Assembly (NCBI GenBank): GCA_017616705.1
Contig: JAFZXQ010000057.1
Span: 1-5,409, forward strand
DNA: 5,409 bases
Source: Clostridia bacterium
GTDB lineage: Bacteria; Bacillota; Clostridia; Christensenellales; UBA1242
Direction of reading: 5' to 3'
The notes beneath the pieces are model-generated. The model saw only the letters and a program-made list of their open reading frames with translations, did not search any database and was not told where the DNA came from. Below are positions 1-5,140 of this stretch, in pieces. Numbering within the stretch: position 1 is the first letter of the stretch; every line of letters begins with the position of its first letter. Position numbers and translations under genes: made by a program.

Positions 1-1408
1 CCATGGCGACCTTCTTAGCAGAATGATTAATGATATTGACCTCGTTTGCGATGGTTTCCTTGAATCAATTGCTAGTATAATTAGCGGAATTTTTACTATT
101 GTTGGAACAATTATTGCCATGTTTATTTTAAACGTTAAGATGGCAACATTAATTTTAGTTTTAACTCCAATGAGCATTTTTATTGCCGCTTATATTGTTA
201 AAAAGAGTAAAAAATTCTTTAAGATGCAAGTTCAAACTGAAGGCGAAATTAGCGGATACATTGAAGAATATATTGGCAATGAAAGAGTTGTTAAAGCCTT
301 TTCTTATGAAGAAAATAGCAAAAATAATTTTGAAAAAATCAACGATAAACTTTGCCAAGTTGGTAAGAAAAGTCAATTTTATGGCAACTTAACCAACCCA
401 GCAACAAGGTTTGTTAACGGAATAGTTTATGCGCTTGTTGGGCTTGTTGGCGCGCTCTTAATCTTAAACGGAGAGCCAGCATTTACCATAGGAACAATAA
501 CGAGTTTTCTTGCTTATGCTAACACTTTTGGTAAGCCATTTAATGAAATTAGCAGTGAGATTAGCGATATTGTTACTGCCTTTGCTGCATCAGCCAGAGT
601 TTTTAAGGTTTTAGATAGTGAAGACGAAATAAGTGATGCTGATTTGCCAGAACTTCAGGAATTTTCTAGCGAAATCAACATTAAAGACGTTAAGTTTAGT
701 TATAACGACAGAACAAAACTTATTGAAAACTTTAACCTAAAAGTTAACCCAGGAGAGAAAATTGCTATTGTTGGGCCAACGGGTTGCGGAAAAACAACAT
801 TAATTAACCTTTTGATGCGCTTTTATGACGTAAAAGGCGGTTCAATTGAGGTTGCGGGAAAAGATATTAGAACGATAACTAGAAAGAGCTTAAGAAGTAA
901 GTTTGGAATGGTTTTACAAGATACTTGGCTTTTTGAAGATACGGTTAGAAATAATATCGCTTATGGAAACCCTAACATTGATCTTAGCGAGGTTATTGAG
1001 GCTGCAAAATTAGCGGGAATTCATGATTTCATTATGAAACTAGCAAATGGTTATGACACGATTATTTCCGAAGGCGGCTCTAATATTAGTCAAGGCGAAA
1101 AACAACTTCTTTGCCTTGCTAGAATTATTTTAATTAAACCGCCAATGTTAATTCTAGATGAAGCAACAAGCAATATTGACACGCGAACTGAAATTAAGAT
1201 TCAACACGTTTTTGACAGCATAATGAAAGGGCGAACAACATTTATTGTTGCTCACAGGCTTTCAACAATAACGAGTGCTGATAAAATTTTGGTTATGAAT
1301 AAAGGCAACATTATTGAGCAGGGAACTCATAAAGAGTTGCTTAAGAAGAAAGGCTTTTATTATAACCTTTATAACTCACAATTTAGTGAAAAAACAGCCA
1401 CCGAATAA
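1..1408 (+). CDS. ABC exporter half-transporter (membrane + ATPase), 5'-truncated by window edge
   Basis: This is a type IV ABC exporter subunit with fused membrane and ATP-binding domains, predicted to pump lipophilic compounds or drugs outward across the cell membrane. The frame is already open at base 2, where HGDLLSR precedes the Met at 23; HGDLLSR is a conserved internal motif of these exporters, so 23 is not the true start and the first membrane helices lie outside the window. Numbering from that Met: helices at about 15-38, 42-60, 131-149 and 155-175; Walker A GPTGCGKTT at 251-259; Q-loop Gln299; signature NISQGEKQ at 354-361; Walker B with catalytic Glu at LILDEATS (Glu380); H-loop His411. 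The variant signature, catalytic Glu and the end GFYYNLYNSQF resemble the consensus-site subunit of heterodimeric exporters (TM288, LmrD, YheH type), so a partner gene probably lies just upstream. This is inference; the substrate cannot be told. Confidence 0.95.
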   Translation, partial: HGDLLSRMINDIDLVCDGFLESIASIISGIFTIVGTIIAMFILNVKMATLILVLTPMSIFIAAYIVKKSKKFFKMQVQTEGEISGYIEEYIGNERVVKAFSYEENSKNNFEKINDKLCQVGKKSQFYGNLTNPATRFVNGIVYALVGLVGALLILNGEPAFTIGTITSFLAYANTFGKPFNEISSEISDIVTAFAASARVFKVLDSEDEISDADLPELQEFSSEINIKDVKFSYNDRTKLIENFNLKVNPGEKIAIVGPTGCGKTTLINLLMRFYDVKGGSIEVAGKDIRTITRKSLRSKFGMVLQDTWLFEDTVRNNIAYGNPNIDLSEVIEAAKLAGIHDFIMKLANGYDTIISEGGSNISQGEKQLLCLARIILIKPPMLILDEATSNIDTRTEIKIQHVFDSIMKGRTTFIVAHRLSTITSADKILVMNKGNIIEQGTHKELLKKKGFYYNLYNSQFSEKTATE

Positions 1409-1421
1409 TCGGTGGTTTTTT
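1396..1421 (+). terminator. Rho-independent terminator of the ABC exporter gene
   Basis: A stem CCACCG (1398-1403) pairs with CGGTGG (1410-1415) around the six-base loop AATAAT, followed by six T (1416-1421). The exporter's stop codon TAA (1406-1408) lies inside the loop, so the last codons of the gene form the left arm of the hairpin. An A-rich run before the stem could pair with the T run. It separates the exporter from the gene starting at 1457. Confidence 0.9.
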
Positions 1422-1456
1422 GTTTCAAAAATTTTTAATTTTTCATTAAATGGTAT

Positions 1457-2053
1457 GTGATCAACTCAATTTTAATTGTTTTAGCATTTAGCCTTGACAC
1501 TTTTAGTTTTGGAATTAGTTCAGGAGCAGATAAAAAGTTTATTAGCCTTTTTCAAGTTGTTTATTTTTCAATTCTTTCTTTTCCGCTCTTTTTAATTCCC
1601 ATTCTTTTATCGCGGAGCCTTTCAACTATTTTAAACGAAAAAATTTGTTTTTTGGTTAACGGATTAGTTCTTCTTTTTATCTCATTTTATTACTTTGGGA
1701 AGTTTATTAAGAATAAAATAGTTAAAAATCGTCAAAATTTAGCCCTTAAAGGCGAAATTGATAAAAATGATGAGGAAAATCTCACAGAAAAAGTTAAAAT
1801 GTCGCCAGTGCCCCATAAACTTCTTTTTATAAATATCATACCAATGAACCTTGATGCAATGTTTTCAAATTTTTTTATTGGCTTTTCTTTTGGAAATGTT
1901 TTTTTCGTTAGCCTTTGTTTTATTGTTTTTACTTTTTTGGCGCTCTATTTAGGTAACAGGTTAGCAGGATTTATTAGTTCTCACATTAAGATTGATTTTA
2001 GTTTTATTTCGGCGCTTTTGTTTTTAGCGCTTGCTCTTGAAAAAATGATATAA
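1457..2053 (+). CDS. YtaF/MntP-family integral membrane protein (putative metal/cation exporter)
   Basis: A 198-residue, very hydrophobic protein with two halves, each opening with an acidic helix motif: FSLDTFSFGISSG (Asp14) and MNLDAMFSNFFIGFSFG (Asp133). The paired LD-A/T motifs, about six helices and a charged central loop (about 88-118) are the layout of the MntP (manganese efflux) and YtaF (sporulation membrane protein) superfamily. The lengths fit: about 190-210 residues is usual. The sequence does not settle which branch it belongs to, so no symbol is given. The start is GTG at 1457, which leaves about 11 residues before SLD, as is normal for the family. No Shine-Dalgarno is visible, the upstream stop is at 1436-1438, and no good promoter fits in the 35 bases after the preceding terminator; only a weak TTTCAA/TTAAAT pair (1423-1428, 1446-1451) can be made out. 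Expression may depend on readthrough from the exporter gene. No yybP-ykoY-type manganese riboswitch fits in the gap. Confidence 0.8.
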   Translation: MINSILIVLAFSLDTFSFGISSGADKKFISLFQVVYFSILSFPLFLIPILLSRSLSTILNEKICFLVNGLVLLFISFYYFGKFIKNKIVKNRQNLALKGEIDKNDEENLTEKVKMSPVPHKLLFINIIPMNLDAMFSNFFIGFSFGNVFFVSLCFIVFTFLALYLGNRLAGFISSHIKIDFSFISALLFLALALEKMI

Positions 2054-2076
2054 AAAACCCCAACGGGTTGTTGGGG
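2052..2076 (-). terminator. Minus-strand terminator of the uppP / small-peptide unit
   Basis: CCCCAAC (2058-2064) pairs perfectly with GTTGGGG (2070-2076) around a five-base loop. On the minus strand the hairpin is followed by six T (complement of A 2052-2057), a textbook Rho-independent terminator. On the plus strand the hairpin is followed by AGTTGCGG with no T run, so it should terminate the plus-strand gene poorly. The T run overlaps the last two bases of that gene's stop codon (2051-2053). Confidence 0.9.
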
Positions 2077-2085
2077 AGTTGCGGA

Positions 2086-2169
2086 TTAATCACATCTAGT
2101 TTTGTTTCCGCAGTTTCTGATTGACTCACTTTTTTTATTGTGGCAATCTTTCATCTTTCTGTTTTTCAT
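2086..2169 (-). CDS. 27-residue basic, three-cysteine peptide, function unknown
   Basis: A small reading frame from ATG (2169-2167) to TAA (2088-2086). It encodes 27 residues rich in Lys, Arg and Asn, with Cys at 9, 20 and 26 and a His next to the first Cys (KDCHNKK, RNCGNKTRCD). It has no signal peptide or membrane segment. I do not recognise a family. The case for a real gene rests on context: AAGGAG lies five bases before the ATG, the frame fills the space between uppP and a strong minus-strand terminator, and that terminator starts ten bases after the stop. The gap to the uppP stop is 55 bases with no terminator and no convincing promoter, so it is probably the last gene of a uppP transcript. 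The Cys/His content could mean metal binding or disulfides, but that is speculation. The alternative is a non-coding 3' tail that resembles a gene by chance. Confidence 0.7.
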   Translation of the reverse strand: MKNRKMKDCHNKKSESIRNCGNKTRCD

Positions 2170-2174
2170 AGTTT

Positions 2175-2180
2175 CTCCTT
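2175..2180 (-). promoter_or_regulatory. Ribosome binding site of the 27-residue peptide gene
   Basis: On the minus strand AAGGAG is followed by AAACT and the ATG, an ideal match and spacing. It is as strong as the ychF site (AAGGAG, six-base spacing) and is the main sequence evidence that this tiny frame is translated. Confidence 0.8.
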
Positions 2181-2224
2181 TACGTTTCCTTATCTAGTTT
2201 GTGACGAAAATTTTTAGATTATTC

Positions 2225-3004
2225 TTAGAAGATGAAAGTAAAGATAATTATTGCAATTGAAAGAAGGGTTAAATAAATTCCAAAGCCTATCCAACTTTTG
2301 TTTTTAATGATGTTTCTAATTAAATTAATCGAAAAAAGAGAAGAAACAAAGGCAACTATTGCGCCAACTAGGGCCGGCAAAAAGTCAATTTGAGGAAGGG
2401 TAAAATCAAGGCTAATTATTTCATAAACAAGGCTAGCTAAAATTACGGGAATTGAAAGAATAAAAGAATAATCAAGCGCGCTTTCTTTCTCTATTCCTAA
2501 GATGAGAGCAGTGTTAACCGTTGTTGCGCTTCGGCTGATTCCAGGAAGGCAGGCAAAGCCCTGTAAAAAACCAATCGTTAAAGCCGAACCTTTTTTAATT
2601 TTAGCAAGATTGTTAGAATTGTTTATTTTTCTTTTATTAAACATGTCCCCAACAAAAATTATGGTTGCGCTAAAAAGAAAGCCAAAACCCAAAAATGAGG
2701 CAGTAAACATTTCGCTCGCAAGCGCTTTTATTAAAACAACAACAAGGCAAGTTGGGATCATTGAGAGAATTAAAAGTAAGATAACTCGTTTTTCTTTTCC
2801 AAAAAGAATTTCGGCTATCTTTTTTCTGTAAATTAAAACAACGCTAAGAAGGGTTGCCAGGTGAAGTAAAATATTAAAAAACTCATTATTTTGGTTGATG
2901 TTAAAAAGCGATTCAAAAATTAAAAGGTGGCCACTAGAAGAAATTGGTAAAAACTCACATAGCCCCTGAACAAGCCCTAAAATTATAGCAATAATTATTG
3001 TCAT
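2225..3004 (-). CDS. uppP: Undecaprenyl-diphosphatase (UppP/BacA)
   Basis: An integral membrane phosphatase that converts undecaprenyl pyrophosphate to undecaprenyl phosphate, recycling the lipid carrier for peptidoglycan and other wall polymers; extra dosage is known to give bacitracin resistance. The protein has 259 residues, slightly short for a family of about 260-280. The first signature is at residues 13-27, QGLCEFLPISSSGHL, with the acidic/Gln pair Gln13 and Glu17, the Ser run and His26. The second is PGISRSATT at 154-162, with the catalytic Arg158. The remainder is a series of hydrophobic helices with a short basic loop at about 123-138. The start is ATG at 3004-3002, preceded by AAGAGG with five-base spacing. 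It is transcribed away from ychF and probably carries the 27-residue peptide gene downstream, ending at the 2052-2076 terminator. Confidence 0.96.
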   Translation of the reverse strand: MTIIIAIILGLVQGLCEFLPISSSGHLLIFESLFNINQNNEFFNILLHLATLLSVVLIYRKKIAEILFGKEKRVILLLILSMIPTCLVVVLIKALASEMFTASFLGFGFLFSATIIFVGDMFNKRKINNSNNLAKIKKGSALTIGFLQGFACLPGISRSATTVNTALILGIEKESALDYSFILSIPVILASLVYEIISLDFTLPQIDFLPALVGAIVAFVSSLFSINLIRNIIKNKSWIGFGIYLTLLSIAIIIFTFIF

Positions 3005-3021
3005 AAAAACCTCTTTAAATG

Positions 3022-3051
3022 TTTATGCAAAGGGAAAGGTTTTCTTTACAA
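3022..3051 (-). promoter_or_regulatory. Predicted housekeeping promoter of uppP
   Basis: On the minus strand, -35 TTGTAA (3051-3046) and -10 CATAAA (3027-3022) are 18 bases apart; each matches four of six consensus bases. The predicted start at about 3015 is the first A of the AAGAGG ribosome binding site, the same geometry as the two stronger promoters in this window, which raises my confidence. Its -35 overlaps the ychF -35 on the other strand. Confidence 0.55.
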
Positions 3052-3073
3052 AAAACAAAAAGTTTAGTATAAT
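3045..3073 (+). promoter_or_regulatory. Housekeeping promoter of ychF
   Basis: -35 TTTACA (3045-3050, five of six), a 17-base spacer and a perfect -10 TATAAT (3068-3073). The predicted start at about 3080 is the first base of the AAGGAG ribosome binding site (3080-3085), giving a leader of about 12 bases before the ATG at 3092. Confidence 0.85.
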
Positions 3074-3091
3074 CAGAACAAGGAGAAAATT

Positions 3092-4189
3092 ATGGAATTA
3101 GGTGTTGTTGGGCTTCCAAATGTTGGTAAAAGCACTCTTTTTAACGCAATAACAAAAGCAGGGGCTGAAAGCGCAAACTATCCGTTTTGTACTATTGAGC
3201 CAAATGTTGGTGTTGTTAGCGTTCCTGATGAAAGACTTCAAGTTTTAGGCAAACTTTATAACACTCAAAAAATAACGCCAGCGATTTTAAAGTTTGTTGA
3301 TATCGCCGGTCTCGTTAAAGGCGCAAGCCGCGGCGAAGGGCTAGGCAACAGGTTTCTTGCTTCAATAAGAGAATGTGAGGCCATTGTTCACGTTGTTAGG
3401 TGTTTTAAAGACGCTAACATAACTCACGTTAGCGGCGAAATTAACCCAATAGCCGACATTGAAACAATTAACCTTGAATTAACCTTAGCCGATCTTGAAA
3501 CGGCAACTCACGCCCTTGAAAAAGCGGCAAAAAAGGTTAAAGCAGGCGATAAAGAGGGCAAGTTTGAATATGAAACCATAGCAAAGGTTGTTGACTGCTT
3601 AAATGCCGGAAAAATGGCAAAAACGCTAAAACTTAGCGAAGAAGAAATTAAAGTTGTTAATAATTTGTTTTTAATAACAATGAAGCCAACAATTTATGCT
3701 TGCAATATTAGCGAAAGCGACCTTGGAAAAGACGAAGACAGCCTTGAATTTATCCCTGAGATAAAAAAATTAGCCGAGGCCGAAGGAAGTAAGGTTTTAG
3801 TTATTTCAGCAAAAGTTGAACAAGAGCTAACCGAGCTTGACGAAGATGAAAGAGCAATGTTTTTGCTTGACCTTGGGTTAAAAGAAAGCGGGCTTAACAG
3901 GATTATAAAACTTGGATATGAATTATTAGGTCAAATCAGCTTTTTAACAGCAGGTGAAAAAGAAGTTAGAGCCTGGACGATTTTAAAGGGAACAAAAGCC
4001 CCACAGGCAGCTGGTAAAATTCATACGGATTTTGAAAAAGGCTTTATTAAGGCTGAAGTTGCTAATTTTAGTGATATTGTTGAATATGGCGGATATAACG
4101 GCGCAAAGGAACACGGCAAAGTTAGGGTTGAAGGCAAAGACTATGTTGTTTGTGACGGCGACGTTATACTCTTTAAATTTAACGTTTAA
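3092..4189 (+). CDS. ychF: YchF/OLA1-family ribosome-associated ATPase/GTPase
   Basis: A cytoplasmic P-loop nucleotidase of the Obg-related YchF family. Family members bind ribosomes, prefer ATP to GTP and have been linked to stress responses and leaderless-mRNA translation. The length of 365 residues is the usual one. G1 is GLPNVGKST (7-15), followed by the family's NYPFCTIEPNVG (29-40). G3 is DIAGLVKGASRGEGLGN (70-86). The position of the usual NKxD is NISE (205-208), the NxxE that gives YchF its ATP preference. A helical region at about 130-190 is followed by the C-terminal TGS domain from about 283, with RAWTILKGTKAPQAAGKIHT (293-312) and the terminal DGDVILFKFNV. ATG at 3092 is chosen because AAGGAG lies six bases upstream and the first residues match the family start. 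It is probably monocistronic: own promoter, and a terminator just after the stop. Confidence 0.98.
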   Translation: MELGVVGLPNVGKSTLFNAITKAGAESANYPFCTIEPNVGVVSVPDERLQVLGKLYNTQKITPAILKFVDIAGLVKGASRGEGLGNRFLASIRECEAIVHVVRCFKDANITHVSGEINPIADIETINLELTLADLETATHALEKAAKKVKAGDKEGKFEYETIAKVVDCLNAGKMAKTLKLSEEEIKVVNNLFLITMKPTIYACNISESDLGKDEDSLEFIPEIKKLAEAEGSKVLVISAKVEQELTELDEDERAMFLLDLGLKESGLNRIIKLGYELLGQISFLTAGEKEVRAWTILKGTKAPQAAGKIHTDFEKGFIKAEVANFSDIVEYGGYNGAKEHGKVRVEGKDYVVCDGDVILFKFNV

Positions 4190-4202
4190 AATATTTTTAG
4201 AT

Positions 4203-4236
4203 AAAAAAAGACGGCTAAACGCCGTCTTTAATTTTT
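4203..4236. terminator. Bidirectional terminator between convergent ychF and the 192-residue protein gene
   Basis: GACGGC (4210-4215) pairs with GCCGTC (4221-4226) around loop TAAAC, extended by AAA/TTT on each side. On the plus strand it is followed by TTTAATTTTT and ends ychF. On the minus strand it is followed by seven T (complement of A 4203-4209) and ends the gene whose stop is at 4237-4235, so that stop lies at the edge of the terminator itself. Confidence 0.9.
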
Positions 4237-4813
4237 AAACGATTTCTGCTTCTCTTATTGTGTTGAATAGTCCGCTTGTTGTGCTTCTAACAAGCATTGG
4301 GCTTCCATTATAAACCTTATTTTGATTTGCTGATGGGGTAAGGCTTAAGCACATAACGTTAAGCCTTGGCGCAGTTTCATCAATAGCAAATGCAAGGCTA
4401 TAATATTCAAGCATTTTATGGTTGCCACCAACATTGACGATTTGTTGTTGTTTTTCTTCAAAAATAACCTCAATAACGATATGCTCAAACTTAATTAAGT
4501 TAAGAGTAACCTCGCCATAAGTTTGGCTTATATCTTGGGTTGGCTCTTCGGTTAGATTTCCGCCCTGAATAAGCCTATTTGCAATTGTCATGGTTGTTAT
4601 ATTTTCTAATTCACTGCAAAGTTTTTCATAAAGTTTGTTATTGCTTTCGCTTGTTAACTGAGTGCTAGTTGTTGAATGATTATAAATATAAAAGGCAAGG
4701 GGTTTTGTTTGGTTAAGTTTAGTGTCTGTTTTTATAAAGCCCAAAACAAAACTTGTTATTGCAATAACTGTCAAAATGCATAATGAAAGAATTCCGAATT
4801 TTTTGTATGTCAT
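4235..4813 (-). CDS. Membrane-anchored extracytoplasmic protein of unknown function
   Basis: A 192-residue protein I do not recognise. Residues 1-5 are short and basic (MTYKK), followed by one hydrophobic segment at about 7-27. The rest is polar, predicting an N-terminal membrane anchor or uncleaved signal with an outside domain of about 165 residues. Cys12 lies in the hydrophobic stretch but the preceding residues (SL-C) do not make a lipobox. The outer part alternates a Ser/Thr/Asn-rich stretch (45-60), a helix-like stretch (58-82), and strand-like stretches such as GEVTLNLIKFEHIVIEVIFE (100-119) and APRLNVMCLSLTP (148-160), which suggests a small alpha/beta fold; this is by eye only. It starts at ATG 4813-4811 with AAAGGA seven bases upstream, has its own near-perfect promoter and ends at the bidirectional terminator, so it is a single-gene unit. 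Neither ychF nor ftsH next to it gives a functional clue. Confidence 0.85.
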   Translation of the reverse strand: MTYKKFGILSLCILTVIAITSFVLGFIKTDTKLNQTKPLAFYIYNHSTTSTQLTSESNNKLYEKLCSELENITTMTIANRLIQGGNLTEEPTQDISQTYGEVTLNLIKFEHIVIEVIFEEKQQQIVNVGGNHKMLEYYSLAFAIDETAPRLNVMCLSLTPSANQNKVYNGSPMLVRSTTSGLFNTIREAEIV

Positions 4814-4831
4814 AAGTTTTTCCTTTGTTTA

Positions 4832-4861
4832 ATTATAAACAATTAGTTAAAAAGGTGTCAA
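4832..4861 (-). promoter_or_regulatory. Consensus housekeeping promoter of the 192-residue protein gene
   Basis: On the minus strand a perfect -35 TTGACA (4861-4856), an 18-base spacer and a perfect -10 TATAAT (4837-4832). The predicted start at about 4825 falls on the AAGGA ribosome binding site (4825-4821), leaving a leader of about 12 bases. It sits directly downstream of the ftsH terminator, so the gene is insulated from ftsH. Confidence 0.88.
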
Positions 4862-4874
4862 TTAATTTGGCAGC

Positions 4875-4897
4875 AAAAAAGGAGCAAAATGCTCCTT
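4875..4897 (-). terminator. Rho-independent terminator of ftsH
   Basis: GGAGCA (minus strand, 4895-4890) pairs with TGCTCC (4886-4881) around a three-base loop and is followed by six T (complement of A 4880-4875). The hairpin begins a few bases after the second in-frame TAA (4900-4898) of the ftsH frame, but about 245 bases after the first TAA. That placement indicates the gene originally ended at 4898. Confidence 0.9.
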
Positions 4898-5140
4898 TTA
4901 TTCAGCGTCTTTTTTAGTTTTTTCCGTTTTCTTTTTAGCAGGTTTTTCTTCGGCCTTATTATCGCTTGTTTCTTTTGTTTGTTCGTTAGCCTTTATTTCG
5001 TTAATTTTAATTTGATCTTCTTCTTCAATTTTAATGTTTGTTGGCCTGTTTTTAGGAACGGTTTTAGCCTTTTTTCTTTCTTCAGCTTTTTCTAAAAGTT
5101 CGTCAAGCGTTTTATCTTCTTTAACTTCTTCTTCAGGCCT
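4898..5140 (-). pseudogene. ftsH: Detached in-frame C-terminal tail of FtsH, 80 codons beyond a premature TAA
   Basis: Directly after the TAA at 5143-5141 the ftsH frame stays open, with no stop for 80 codons, to TAA at 4900-4898. The encoded stretch is highly charged, rich in Lys and Glu, starting RPEEEVKEDKTLDELLEKAE and ending KKKTEKTKKDAE. This matches the low-complexity charged tails common at FtsH C-termini and continues the character of the residues before the stop. It has no Met, Val or Leu start with a ribosome binding site near its beginning, so it is unlikely to be a separate gene. One base change (for example GAA to TAA, or AAA or CAA to TAA) would join it to FtsH. It could be a nonsense mutation, a sequencing or assembly error, or a readthrough extension; I favour the first two. 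Confidence 0.7.

Noticed and set aside
161..392. Short frames on both strands inside the exporter gene
   Set aside because: They overlap the conserved ABC membrane-domain coding sequence and show no family features or initiation signals.
61..1000. Frequent repeats of ATTAGCG/TTAGCG in the left part of the window
   Set aside because: They fall in frame as Ile/Leu-Ser or similar codon pairs and reflect codon preference for AGC, with no regular spacing or dyad structure.
1409..1456. Manganese (yybP-ykoY) riboswitch before the MntP/YtaF-like gene
   Set aside because: The gap is under 50 bases, mostly terminator and A/T runs, too short for the riboswitch.
2502..2831. A 109-codon plus-strand frame opposite uppP
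   Set aside because: The minus strand encodes conserved UppP motifs here, and the plus-strand product is a low-complexity basic shadow.
4032..4238. A 68-codon frame overlapping the 3' end of ychF
   Set aside because: It overlaps the conserved TGS domain and runs through the terminator, so it is a shadow frame.
4778..4813. Lipoprotein signal in the 192-residue protein (Cys12)
   Set aside because: The residue before Cys is Leu rather than Gly, Ala or Ser, and the hydrophobic segment continues well past it, so it reads as a membrane anchor.
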